DNA from: Rhizophagus clarus
Taxonomy: Eukaryota; Glomeromycota; Glomeromycetes; Glomerales; Glomeraceae
NCBI GenBank assembly: GCA_015698045.1
Contig: BLAL01000285.1
Span: 1,922,001 to 1,986,000, forward strand
DNA length: 64,000 nucleotides
Direction of reading: 5' to 3'
The notes beneath the pieces are model-generated. The model had not been told where the DNA came from. It searched no databases and saw nothing but the letters and a program-made list of their open reading frames with translations. This document shows, piece after piece, positions 46,410 through 58,956 of this stretch; the first letter of the stretch is position 1; every line of letters starts with the position of its first letter. Made by a program: the position numbers and the translations under genes.

Positions 46410-46620
46410 AATCTGGCGACTTATTGATAATTGATAAATTTTAATTGTACACCAATTGGTCATCAATTAGTCATATGACCAGTTGATAACCAATTTGGAA
46501 TTTATACCTGATTGATGACTGATTGAAGAATCAGTCATCAATAGGTAACCAACCAGTTTCCAATCGGTTACCAATTAGTCATATATCTGATTGGTGACTG
46601 GTTTACCCCATTCAACCTGT
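46410..46620. repeat. CCAATCAG palindromic repeat block
   Basis: Member of the family at 8.9, 14.8 and 23.9 kb. It ends in TTCAACCTGTG. Confidence 0.65.
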
Positions 46621-46625
46621 GAAAA

Positions 46626-46880
46626 GTCCAGTCATACTTTTTATCTGGCAATATTACAAAAAAAGAAAAAAAAATAATTAATTAAATAAAAAAAAATAAT
46701 AAAACACCTTCCCAATCCACTCTTACCTTAATTTTAAAAGTCTGGTCATCTGACAATACTACAAAAAAAGAAAAAAAAAGTTAACAACTTTAATTAAAAA
46801 AAACTAACGAAAAACACCTTTTCAACTTTTTCTTACCTTAATTCCAAAAGTTTGTTGTACTTTTCATTTAATAACATTAC
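46626..46880. repeat. Tandem repeat, about 110-base unit
   Basis: Two to three units each carry CTTACCTTAATT-YAAAAGT, GT(C/T)TGGTCAT--TCTGRCAATAYTACA and an A-rich GAAAAAAAA run. The same sequence forms the target of hAT MITE copy A near 22.6 kb. Confidence 0.65.
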
Positions 46881-46948
46881 AGAAAAAAAAAAATTTTTTT
46901 TCTAATTCAGATATTCAGATTATCTGATTAGATTAGCAGTCATATGAC

Positions 46949-47276
46949 CAGGGTTGAAAAGTGTACTGTACTGTACTAAGATTTTATAGTACAGTACACC
47001 TTTTTAGAACTTTTTTTAAATTTGATTTATGCAATTATCTTGGCATTTAATGGTCCAATTTGAACAAACTTTTTTTTATTTTGTAAAGCTCAACAAGATC
47101 TATAAAACAAAAAAAAAATTCTTATAAATTGGATTACTAGATGTCAAAAAACTCATTAAAAATTTTTGGTTATATTATATATAATAATATAAAATATACA
47201 GTGTGCTAATTATTGTACTGTACTGTACTGTACGGTACTAAAATTTTGCTTAGTACACTGTATTTTCCCAACCCTG
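46949..47276. mobile_element. hAT-type MITE, 328 bases, TIR CAGGGTTG
   Basis: The ends are CAGGGTTGAAAAGTGTACTG on the left and CAGTGTACTAAG...CCCAACCCTG-type inverse on the right, flanked by CATATGAC and CATATAAC (8-base target duplication, one difference). Subterminal runs of GTACTGTACTGTAC occur at both ends. A CAGGG start and 8-base duplication are usual for hAT elements. No coding sequence. Confidence 0.85.
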
Positions 47277-47463
47277 CATATAACCTTACCTTTATACCAA
47301 ATAATTCACTATACTATATCAAATAATTTGTTATAACATTAACAAATTTTTTATTTCATTATATTGAGATGTGGCTGTAGATCTAAACACATTATATACA
47401 AATAAAAATTTTCTTTCAAATAAATATTTTTAATAGGATTTTATTTTTTTTTGCACTTGTAAT

Positions 47464-48811
47464 TAGAGGTTAAATCTGTGGATAATCTATCCAGATATAC
47501 ATTTGGATATGCAGATATCCGAATAGCAATTTATATTCACAGATAATTTTCACAGATTTTACAGATATTTACAAATTTTATATGGTTCAGCATAATTTCA
47601 GTGTTCCATCTTTTACTTTTTAATTTCAATCACCAATAAATTTATACATGTATTAAAATATTTTATCAATATTTTATTAACATTTTATTTATTGTAATAA
47701 AACCCTTTACACTAAAACAAAAACCAAAATTAGGTTTTCTTTATTATTGATATACAGTACATATTAATATACTTTAAGATGCTATACTGTTCATCCAAAA
47801 ATTTGGTATTCTAAAAGTAAAAAAAAAGAAATGTTAACAATTTCTTTAAAGTAATTAAGTAAAATTCTCATGCATACTATATATCTTCAAATTCAGGTTT
47901 GTCAAAGACTCCAGCATCCTAAAAGTAAAAAAAAAAATAAATAATAGTTGCTTCTTAAATAAAATATCAAAATTGAGAAATTGAAACAAACTGACTCTAT
48001 GAAAAGGAAATTACAAGCTAGTGTTCCATATAAGCCAGCTCAGCTTAAAAAAAAAAAATCTAGCTTAAGCCAAAGTGAGCTAAGCCAAGCCAAGCCAAGA
48101 AAATTCTCAAACTGGTGAACTTTCTTTAAAAATAAAAGCTAGTCTGTGCCTACAAAAAAAAAAGAATGTTAGTTAATGTTCTTATATTAAAAAGAATCTT
48201 TAATATTCTCCCCTCTCACATTACTTCAAAGGGCCATGTGTTAATTGCAAAAAAGCTCATTTCTACAAAAAAAAAGAAAAGAACATTAGTTAATGTTCTT
48301 ATATTAAAAGAACTATTACTGTCATATTTATAACACAACTTACCATCCCACAAATTTCAGGAGCCGTATCTAAAGGAGGAAAATAAAAAAAAATAAAAAA
48401 ATAAAATTTAACAGTTCAAAAAACCATTTTGATGAAAAAAAATTTTTTTTTAAAATAAAATAAATAAAATATTATGGTAACAGTTTAAAAACCATTTTTT
48501 TAACACTTGGCTGCTCTAAAAAAATGATTATCTGATCTGATCTAAGACATATAAAAATCAGATTAGTAATGAATGCCAAGGCTATATGCAGTTTCAGCAG
48601 TTCAGAATTTTTATAAAATTTATTATTTTTTTTAAATGGTTATTTAGCATAAAATATCTGTTACATATAACAGATAATGAATTTATCTGTATTTACAGAT
48701 AACACAGATAAATTTAGGATAGCCAGATATCTGTAATAACTTATCTGTATCCAACCTTTTAGTCACAGATTGAATAAATACAGATGAACAGATATCCAGA
48801 TCTAACCACTA
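47464..48811. mobile_element. hAT-type MITE, copy D (1.35 kb)
   Basis: Complete copy with TAGAGGTTAAATC and GATCTAACCACTA ends, flanked by CTTGTAAT and CTTATAAT (8-base target duplication with one difference). Collinear with copy A throughout, and longer in the middle where A lacks the GAATCTTTAATATTCTCCC segment. Confidence 0.9.
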
Positions 48812-48899
48812 CTTATAATACATCACACCAAAATTACATAAAATTAAATATATAACATTTAATTAAGAATGTAAAAAATAAATTTTTTACAACTGAAAA

Positions 48900-49469
48900 A
48901 ATTCTAAGTCTTCAGAGTACATATAAAAAATTATCACAAATTTGAAAAATTATAAAATTCTTTTTAATATGTATTTTTAGTAAAATTCTACATTTTTTAG
49001 TATAATTATGATATTTTTTAGTTTAATTCTATATTATCCAGTACAATTTAATATAATATAGCATTTTTCAAAAAATGTGATAATTATATATTTTTAAGTG
49101 CAATGTTATATCATCCAATATTTTTTTAATACAATACACTATTTTCTATAAAATTTGATGATTATGGTATTTTTTAGTATAATTTGCCATTATTTAGTAA
49201 AATGCTAATATTGTCTAATAAAATATTAAAATATTACATTATAATGGAATATTACATTATCTAGTAAAATGTTATATTATTTAATAGAATACTATCTAAT
49301 ATTATGCTATCTAGTAAAATGCTATATTATTCAGTAAAATTTAATATAATATCATATTTTTTAAAAAATTTGATAATTGTGTTAGTTTTTAATGTAGTTT
49401 AATATAATTCTATATTGCCTAGTAAAATACTAGTATATTATCCATAAAAATTAAATATAATATAATATT
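48900..49469. repeat. AT-rich degenerate tandem repeat, left part
   Basis: Units of very roughly 90 bases recur: TAGTATAATTCTATATTATCCAG then TTTAATATAATATAGCATTTTT then AAAAAATTTGATAATTATGG. The same array continues at 51254-51560, so the element at 49479-51244 was inserted into it. Confidence 0.65.
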
Positions 49470-49478
49470 TTTAAAAAA

Positions 49479-51244
49479 GGAATAATTTATTTAACGCATC
49501 CCTGCATTATAACGCACCCCTTATCACGTGTTTAATTGTTTTTATTTTATTTATAAAATAATCTTAAGCCGTTAAGTGCGTTGCAACTTTTCATTATTTT
49601 ATTTCGTCTCCAAGAGGCGTTCCTATAAAAAAAACAATAAAAAAATGTTAGAAATGTTAAACAAAATTAACGAAAAAAAGAAATAAACCCTACCTTTTTG
49701 TCTCCAGAAGTCTCCAGGGGTACTTCTATAAAAAAAAAAGACAATGGAGGGATGTTAGGGAATGTTCTTAAACGAGATTAACAAAAAAAAAAGAAACAAC
49801 CCTTACCTTTTCATTTCCAGATGTCTCCAAGGGCGTTCCAGGTATGGCATTTTTTTCTTGTCTTTTTTCAATTTCGTTTTCATATTTCATTTTTATTAAC
49901 TATTTTTTCTTCTTTTTATGATTTATCTTTTGTTAATTTATTCCCCTTTTCTTTTCGTTTTCATTCACTTTCTTCTTTTTCATTATCGCTCCTTTTTCCT
50001 TTCATTCTCATGATCATTTCATCCTTATCACCATTTTGTCCTCATCGTTGTTTCATCCTTATCAATCATCATTTCGTCTTTATCATTAATTATCATTTTA
50101 TCCTTATCATCGATTTCATTTCATCATCATCATTTCACCTCCTTTTTTTTTAGATCTTAGTTTTGCGAACAAGGTATGGTATTTTTTCTTATCTTTTTTT
50201 TTAATTTCGTTTTCATATTTCATTTTTACTAACTATTTTTTTTCTTTTTATGGTTTATCTTTTGTTAATTTATTACCTTTTCTTTTCATTTTCATTCACT
50301 TTCTTCTTTTTCATTATCGCTCCTTTTTCCTTTCATTCTTATGATCGTTTTATCCTTATCACCATTTTGTCCTCATCATTGTTTCATCCTCATTAATCAT
50401 CATTTCATCTTCATCATCAATTATCATTTCGTCCTTATCATCAATTATCGTTTTGTCTGTCCTTATCATTGATTATTATTTCATCCATCCTCATCATCAA
50501 TTATTGTTTCGTTTTCACCATCAATTATCATTTCGTTCTCATCATCAATTATCATTTCATCCTTATCATTTCATTCTTATCATTGTTTTGTTTTTATCAT
50601 CGTTTTATTCTTGTCATCTTTTCATTTCTCCTCATCATCTTTTCATTTTTTCATTCCTTTCTTATTATCTCTTCATTTTTTATCATCCTTTCATTTTGTT
50701 CATCTCCCTTTGTCATCCTTTCATTTTTTTGTCCCCTTCTTGTCATCTTTTCTTTTTTTTGCCCCTCCCATTATCTTTTTATTTTCATTTTTATTCCCTT
50801 TCATTTTGTCCCTATTTCCTTTTGTTTTCGATCCTGTTCCTTTTATTTTCGCATTCTTTCCCTCTTTTTTTCACTATCTTTCTTTTTTTTTACTATATCT
50901 TTTGTCTCCTATCATCTTCGTTATCTCCAATTATTTGTTTCTAATATTATTTCCATTATTTCTCTCTCTTATTATCATAATTGTTAGGCTTCTCTTTTTT
51001 GTATCATTATTATCATTACTAGTTATGTTAAAGATAAATAATTGTAAAAAATATTACCTTTGATAAACAGGGTTTAAAGGAATAAAGTCAGTTTAATATA
51101 TAAATTTTGTTATTTTTTTTGTACAATAAATTTTAGCCAATTATTTTAATTCTTAACGATAATCTAAATTAAACTGCAACCAATAAAATTTATTACGTGA
51201 TAGGAGGTGCGCTACAACGCAGGGTGCGTTAAATAAATTTACTC
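49479..51244. mobile_element. TIR element filled with pyrimidine tract (possibly Mutator-like)
   Basis: The left end GGAATAATTTATTTAACGCA and the right end (inverse GAGTAAATTTATTTAACGCA) continue as inverted repeats through CCCTGCGTTGTAGCGCACC-like sequence to TATCACGT, about 50 bases. Flanks TTTAAAAAA (49470-49478 and 51245-51253) could be a 9-base target duplication as in Mutator-like elements, though this sequence is low in complexity. The interior 49830-51010 is C/T-rich (CATCATTATCATTTCATCC, TTTCGTTTTCATATTTCATT) with a direct repeat at about 49835-50135 and 50175-50470. No transposase. The open frames are compositional. Confidence 0.7.
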
Positions 51245-51253
51245 TTTAAAAAA

Positions 51254-51560
51254 TATAGTAATTATGGTATTTTTTAGTATAATTCACTATTATCTAGTAG
51301 GATGCTATATTATCCAGTATTATGCAGTATATATAATATTATATTATTCAGTGTAATATAGCATTTCTAAAAATATAATATTTGTAGTATTTTTTTGTGT
51401 AATATAATATTTTTCAAAAAAAAATGCAAAATTTCATACAATTTGAATTTATTGTAAATTAGATAATTTTGTGATAATTTTATATTTAAAATTAACTAAT
51501 GTAATGAAGCATTATTTAGTATAATAAAGTATTTTTCAAAAAAATATAAAATTGTCTATT
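51254..51560. repeat. AT-rich degenerate tandem repeat, right part
   Basis: Continuation of the array at 48900-49469, on the far side of the inserted TIR element. Confidence 0.6.
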
Positions 51561-54500
51561 TTTGCAATTTGAATAATGTAGAGGTATGGAGAAAACTCTT
51601 TCTGATCATAAACAAAACACACTCTGATGCGGTGACAAAATCAACTTTTGATACTAAAAGAGTATATTTATTACTAATTATTTCTTAAGTTTTATTACAG
51701 TCTTGTTCTCTCCCAACATCTCAGACAATAACAAGCAATCTTTATATAGCATAATTATACAAAACTTTAGAATATGGACTTTGAATCTGGTTTTTTAGAA
51801 AATGAAGATAACTTCAAAGAAGCATTCATCAATAGTGCGAACACTGCTAATTTTATTTTAAAAATTAAAAACTTTATTTATTACAGTGACATGGAACTAG
51901 TAGTCAAGTTTGGAGATAAGAATACTATGGCTTGGCTGTCTTGTCAAATGATAAGACTCAAGTGCGAAGACTTCTCTTCTTAATGTGTCCAAACTAAACA
52001 AAAACAAATGCTAATTACATACAAATGGTAATTACAAGACTTATTTCACCTGAAATCAGAAATAACAACTGAACTGGAACATTTTTAGAACACAAAAGGA
52101 AAGAAACAATAGAGAAAACAAACTTTAAAAAATGGCACAACTCTGCCCAATAATATTGAAGGAACAAATCAATACCTGATATCATCACTCTCCTGATCTT
52201 TAGATTCAATAATAAATGATACCAGTCTCATGAAGGGAGATACTGTAATTCCACTGGCTATAGAGTATCCACAAAATGAAGTAATGCCAATGAATTAACC
52301 TCAAATCTCCTACGTTCACAAATTTTCAGTTGGTACCAACTGATCATATTTATCATAATTCATATATTAAAGAATTGAAATCACTATCAGAAGACACCTT
52401 CATGCACAACTCTACCTGCAATAGTATGGATGACTAATCAGATTATTCAAATGGGACAGATGCCACTGCAGAACAAAATAATGACATCTCTGCAGCAGTA
52501 GATAATCTGATGATAATCTCAGATAACTCTTCTTAACACCTCCTTCACTATGTAAGGAGATCGACCCTCTTTTTACTCCCAAACATTCATTCTTGCCAAA
52601 TTATCAACATGTTGCAGAAGAAACTCAACTCAACCAATATGAAACCTCAATTTTACCCAATAGAACTTGGCAAACACTCAAGAAAATAAAAACTCTCAGG
52701 CGACCCTTAAAGCTCTAAACTTGATTTCCTCTACTAAACAATCAAATGCTGTTAAAGATGATACACCTGTCACTTACGATGCCTTCATCAAATTATTTAA
52801 CATGGAAACATATTATACAGTTGAGAATAAACTAGTTTACATTGAAATCCTCACCAGAGATTTTAGAGGATTTATGGGTGTCAAAGTTAACAAAGAGGAT
52901 GTTGAAATAATAGTTAAAAACTCATCTTACAAAGGAATGCTAAACATGATTTGACTTTTTAACCATAAATACAAACAGCACCCTTTTATAAAAATGCACC
53001 AAAAAGTTTATTACTTAATCGATGGATTGCATGTATCCTCCAAAGAATTTAAAATCTTGAATGTTCCTAGAAATACTTCCCAAAAAGATATTAAATGCAT
53101 AATCACATCATTCTTAGGGTCACATCATTTCTTCATTAAAAAATTGGGAATGAAACCTTCAAAAAATAACACACATACTATCACAGTATTTATTACCATT
53201 AAAGATTTGAACAAATACAAGAAATTAAAAAATATATGATTGATCAAAATTAACAAGATCTTATACTGATTTGCTTCTGCCAATGCCTTCAAACAAAACC
53301 TATCACCCCAAAAACAATTGTGGCAAATTTATTGATTTTGATGAGCTCACCACACCTATTGCTGTTTATGACGTATATATCATTTAGAACTCAAGACATG
53401 TATTTCACCAATCCAATGATAAATTTATAATCAAATTTTTTACTGAAAATGATCTATTCAACACATGTGCAATGTTAACAATTACTACATTACAGGATTT
53501 TCTCACAATTATGACATCAATTGGTAAAATAGAAATAATATATTATCTAAGTTATCTAAAATCCTGATAAGCAGATTTCCTTCTCCAATCAAGGTAGTCA
53601 AGATAACAACAACATGAAGGTGACTAATACATAGATGTCAGACAAGAACATGTTACCTCCACCAATCAGATATTTTACAAATAACACAAACATTACTCAA
53701 AATGTAAAAATAAACACCATCCGCATCTATACATAATGACTCGCCACCTTTATTTGTCATAGGTGCAAATTTATACATTCTGAGAAAACAGAAAACACTA
53801 CCAAATTCTGTCAATTTTGATACCTATGTCAACACCAAGAACTCGTCACTCACTTTTTACTAACTACTATGATGGGATTATTATTGAAGGGTTAAGAAGT
53901 TTATGTTAAAAGTACATTCTCTCCTAAATTAGGAGCCATCAGATCAAGATTGAGATCTGATCTTTTCAGCTTCTATTCAAGATAACATGATCATTAATTT
54001 ATCACCTACAATATTAAAAAATTTAAATATTTTTATGCAGAGGGAACGAGTGATTTTTACAAATAACAATCAGTAAATTAATTTAAATAATTTTGATTAT
54101 AATACTAATTTTATTAACTTAATTATTAGTTTTTACAATATTAATGGACTCTTAAGCCATCCAGAAAAATTAGACTTTTTAATAGAATGGAACTAGAATC
54201 ATTTTTTTGACTTCATGGGTATAGCAAAAACTAACACTAACATTACAACACTTCAATTTAGAATAAAAGCACAGATCAGGAGCTAGTCTTTTGATATATT
54301 TCAAATGAAAATAGTTTTACTTTAACACTATTATTTTCTCTTCTTTCTTAATGGTCTGCAAATTTGGCACCAAATGATGATAACTTTAAATCTGGGTCTA
54401 TTAACTCCTCCCATAGGACTTTGATATACTATGTTTTTTCAAACATTAGATGAACAATCTCTGAGGACCCTAACATTACTTACATTTGGATGGGTGATAC

Positions 54501-55821
54501 CAATCATCATTTTAGCTATGAGCTAGACATTAACCTGTCAACCTCCTCAATAATTGAAGAATTTCTCTTTATTTCTCTCATTTAAATTTAGTAGACTCTT
54601 TTAGGTTCCTCAATCTAGATCTAAAAGAATTTTTCTGACATCAAAAATCAATGGATATTTCTGAATGCATTGATACATGTATAGATCATATATGAATCCC
54701 AAAAGACATCGCATTAAATCTTAGATCAGTTCAACACCATGAGAGTCACACACTGACCTTTAGTGATCATGATATTGTTTCAGCCTCATTATATCTGCCA
54801 GAAATTTTTCCAGTCATCTTTAAATACACATATTAAGCCAATCATTTTGCATGACAACAATTTCAAAGAACTATCAATAAATGCTATCAGAAAAATACAC
54901 AGCAAGTATCATGGTTTTTATACATAAAATTCTTCAATATCAAGCTTCAAACTCAAAGGAATTGAGTATTCTCTTAAGCTTATGGGAACATGAACATCTT
55001 AAATTCTCACCTTTAACAAAGATTAATAAAAAAATCAAGAATTACTTTTGAACCCAATCTTTTCACCAGATTCTCATAAATGGATCTAACACATTTGTCA
55101 AATAGCTAAAAAATGCTAACAATTAGAGCATAAACTTTTTAATTCTCAGAAAACAGAAGCTATCAAATCAGCTATAGAAGCGTGTTTTGCAATTATCCAA
55201 TCTGATCAGTCTAAATGACTATTCTTTGCTCTCAATAAAAATTAGTCCAAGGTCAATATTGACTGTTTGATGATTACAACAGAAGATGGACACAAAGAAC
55301 TCCTACTACACCCTAAGAATATGAAGCAAGCAGTCACAAAGGCTGTGCAACTCAATTCTAATAAAAGAATCTTAAGATGGATATGTTGGTTTTCCAACCC
55401 TTTTGGAAATGAGCATATGAACCTATACTATAATTCAGCAAACTGATCTCATTTATGATTCAATAAAACACAATTTTACATTAACCTTTTGGACTACTAT
55501 TTTAAATGATATAAATAAAGACTCAGCTCCAGGCACTTTAGAAATATCCTACCAAATGATATTCCATCTTTCTTCCGCTCTAATAGAGATTATTTTGAAA
55601 CTTTACTAGTGTATATTTTTAACTGGGATGGTTCTGAATGATTGGCAGTTCTCCATCATAATTTCAATTCCAAAATCTGATAAGTTCAAATATAATATAT
55701 CTAATATTTGACCTATTGCTCTTTTAGAAGTCATTAGGAAAATTTTCACAAGAATTATTGGCAAACAACTAGCAGAAATCAATAGGCTCAACACATTTTA
55801 TGCAACACTAATTACTGTAGC

Positions 55822-56094
55822 TTGAAGGGAGATTCCACTGCTACTCTCATTAGATTACTTAACAATGTCATTGAAGATGTTAAAGAAAATTCTAAAGAAT
55901 TATGGATTGTTCTACAAGATATCTTCAAAACCTTTGATTTTATTAGCTTAGAATTTTTAGCTTTCATATTGAAATGTATCAGGGTACCTTCTTACTTCAA
56001 TGATTGCATAATTAATCTTTTCAAAGGCAGGAAAATTCAAGTAGAAACTGTCTTCGATATATTACATCCCTACCAAATAGAATTTATACTATGA
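55822..56094 (+). pseudogene. LINE reverse-transcriptase fragment
   Basis: About 90 open codons cover the finger/palm region of a non-LTR reverse transcriptase: a GDSTATLIRLLNN helix, then the LQDIFKTFDF motif where the first catalytic Asp (in QD-SKAFD of relatives) is retained, then VPSYFNDCIINLFKGRKIQV. The downstream motif with the other catalytic residues is in a different, broken frame. Confidence 0.8.
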
Positions 56095-56357
56095 AATGCA
56101 CTTGGCCTACAAACCCATATGATCCACATTCTTGAGAATTCCTTACATATCATATAGCGGTCTCAGCCTACATAGATGGCACTACTTGGGTGAATACCAA
56201 TAGGAATAGGATGCAAAATACTCTGGACATGGCCTGCAGCTTTTATGATTTAGTGAATATTAAAATTAATCATAAAAATGGGAATTGATTGTCATTAACC
56301 CTTTGATTCCCAAATCTTTTATTTCTGTATCATTAAGCACTCATGATAGAGACAATA

Positions 56358-56642
56358 GGCCTGTTCAATTCTGATTGATCAGGTTTTTGATCGCAAAATC
56401 CATTGACCAATCCGAACATGTGATCAAAATCAGAATTGAGTTGGCTAATCGCTGATCGCAAAATTTCTGACAATAACCAATTAACATGTTTGTTTTTGCT
56501 TATTTTAAATTGCGATCAAAATGATTCTACATTTTTGTAGAACTCAAAAATCAGATTACTGAACGGGTTATACAATTTTGCCAGCCAATCTGTATCAACT
56601 CATAACCAATCAAAAATCCACGTGATCAGAATTGAACAGGCC
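56358..56642. mobile_element. MITE, 285 bases, TIR GGCCTGTTCAATTCTGAT
   Basis: GGCCTGTTCAATTCTGAT at the left is inverted at the right (ATCAGAATTGAACAGGCC), with TA on both sides. The interior has TTTTTGATCGCAAAA and GATCAAAATCAGAATTGA motifs. It interrupts the LINE between its reverse-transcriptase and C-terminal parts. The GGCC start and TA-type target suggest PIF/Harbinger or mariner. I cannot decide which. Confidence 0.85.
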
Positions 56643-57099
56643 TAATATTGAACCTGTTCAATCAGAAGCTTGATACTTAGGCATCTGGATTTCATCAAAA
56701 AACACATGGTCTTTGACACGCAATGAATTCCTAGAGATCATTAAACACAAGAAGCTGTCTATAAAATATATTGTTTATCTTATTAACAAAGTTTTATACC
56801 CAAAATTTATATATTTAAGTCAATTATCTATATGTACCAAATCTGAATGAGATGTCATTGAAAGACCTATTTTAGCTCTTGTTAAACATGTTATTAGAGT
56901 ACAGCATTCTTTTCTTATAGCCGCCTTATATCATGAAGGACTTATAGGCTTACATTGTCTATGGATGGAAGTATCTACAGCTGGCATAATAAATCTTTCT
57001 AACACTCTCAACAACAACAACAGTGCCACCTTGTTTATGCTATTAAGGATCAAACATGCTCAGCTCCATCAGGAAATTTTATAGTGCAAAAAGTTACAT

Positions 57100-57565
57100 A
57101 AGTTTACGCATCAAAATATTTTGTTTTCAGACCTGCCAAAAGTTTGCATAAGTATAATATTTCGTAACTTTCTAAAATATTTTAAAGTATTACAATGTGT
57201 AAATCTTCGTAATTTTATGATTTGTAGTATTCTGTAATTTTACAGTTTGTAATAATACGTAATTTTACACAATATTTTGTAGGTTTTCAGGCATAATATT
57301 TTGTAATATTTTATTCATAATTTTGTGATTCGTAATATTTCATGATATTACAATTTGTAATAATCTGTAATTTTACACAATATTTTGTAGGTTTTCAGAC
57401 CCACCACAAGTTTTAGTAAGCAATAATATTTTGTAACTTTTTAAAACATTTTGAAATATTACGATATGTAGAGTTTCTAATATTAACGTAATATTTCGTA
57501 TCATTTCAAAATTTATGATGTAATTTTTAATATTTGGGCTTATATAATAATTGGGCATTAGACAT
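57100..57565. repeat. Degenerate direct repeats with TTTTCAGACC and TAATATTTTGTAA
   Basis: Two copies of roughly 270 bases start near 57122 and 57391 with GTTTTCAGACC--CCA-AAGTTT. Both contain GTAATATTTTGTAACTTT-type and ATATTACAATTTGTAATAAT-type pieces. Confidence 0.6.
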
Positions 57566-57599
57566 AATTCAAAATAAAAGTAACTTTATTAAATTATAA

Positions 57600-58130
57600 A
57601 AAAATTACAGATATTTAAATAAATTACATAAAAGGAAAAGTAACAATATAATTAGATGTAAAAAGTAAAGAAACAACTATCAGCATCAATATTTCTAGTA
57701 AATATTAGTAGTATTGATATTGTTAGCATTAAGGATACAAAATAAAAAGAAACATACAAAGATAAAAATAACATTATTAATATTATTAGTATTACGATAA
57801 AAGAGTTAAAGAAACATTATTAGTATTAAGACAATAATTAAAGAAATATAATTGTTATTGTTAGTATTAAATAAAGAAATAAAATAATAAAATTAGTATT
57901 CGTTAATATTAAGGTAAAGAAATAAAAGAAATAAAGTTAATATTTGTTAAAGTAGTAAAAGAAACATAGTTTGTATTGTTTAGTATTAAGTAAAAGAAAC
58001 ATAGTTAGTATATTGTTAGTATTAAGGTAAAAAGTAAAGGGAACACAGTGAATATTAAGATATAAGCAAAAAGAATAAAGGAAATATAAATAATATTATT
58101 AGTATTACGGTATAAATAAAAGCGCAATTA
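57600..58130. repeat. A-rich repeats, AAAGAAACATTATTAGTATTAAG type
   Basis: Degenerate units of roughly 40-50 bases carry AAAGAAACATAGTTAGTATT and TTAGTATTAAGGTAAA. No coding sequence. Confidence 0.6.
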
Positions 58131-58956
58131 GTATTATTAATAAACAAATACTTTTATACCTGCAAAGCAATAAATTATGGAAATATATGTAAATATATAT
58201 TATATTTAAAAATATTAAACAGAAGAATAAAATTCCTTGAAACGAAATAAAAAAAAAAGATAAAATAAAAAATAAACAGAAAAGACCATGGTTAAAAGAT
58301 GCATGTATGATATGCATATTAAATAAATCACATGCAAGATTAGCCTAATTTTAATTGGCCAGAAAATATCTAAAATAATCTGTATTAAGACCATTAAGAC
58401 CCTGGTCAATTATAATATCAGAAAATTTGCCTTTAATAAAAATATTTACCCTTTTTATTATCTATATTTTGTTATCTAAAAAGTAATATTTATGACCTCA
58501 ATTATAATTATCTGATTAAAAAAAAGGTACAAAGCATAAATTACCGTATTTATGTATCATTCCTATAAAATATTTGATATAGATTAAAGTTTATATATCG
58601 TAACTATAAAATACAAATTTAAATAATAAATTTATATAAGTTTGCAATTTTGCGTCAAGTGTGTAAATTTATATATTAAATATTTAAAAATTTCCTGACA
58701 CAACTAAAAAAAAATTATAATGGAATTTTAAATTCAATTTATTTTAAGCAGTCTATTGCCTTTTATTACCAAAAAAAAACTTATCTGTATAAAAAATAAA
58801 TCGTAATTAATTTGTTATTATAATTTTATACAAATTTGCGTTAAGCTAGCTTTATTACAATACGTATTATATATTTTATTATTATAATAAAAAAAACTAT
58901 TATATACTGTATATGTAATATATATAAAAAAAAATATAAAAAAAAAATAATAAAAT
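58131..58956. other. Gene-free AT-rich DNA
   Basis: Downstream flank of the minus-strand gene at 58957. No motif recognised. Confidence 0.4.

Larger units (their letters stand above)
51770..57085 (+). mobile_element. Decayed LINE retrotransposon
   Basis: Plus-strand traces lie in LINE order. An ORF1-like part is at 52667-53239 (EILTRDFRGFMGVKVNKEDV; SKEFKILNVPRNTSQKDIKC). An endonuclease start is near 54125-54230 (FYNINGLLSHPEKLDFLIEW; FDFMGIAKTN), with IWMGDTNHHFS near 54485. Reverse transcriptase is clearest at 55822-56094 (LKGDSTATLIRLLNNVIEDV; ELWIVLQDIFKTFDFISLEF). A YIDGTTWVNTN segment near 56170 stands where the catalytic YxDD usually lies. A C-terminal region (YHEGLIGLHCLWMEVSTAGI) ends near 57085. 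The frame is cut by very many stops and shifts. The first open piece (51774-51983) may or may not belong. A small MITE sits inside at 56358-56642. Confidence 0.75.

Noticed and set aside
49821-51063. Several overlapping Phe/Ser/His-rich open frames
   Set aside because: Same cause: C/T-rich tract within the TIR element at 49479-51244. No initiation context or domain.
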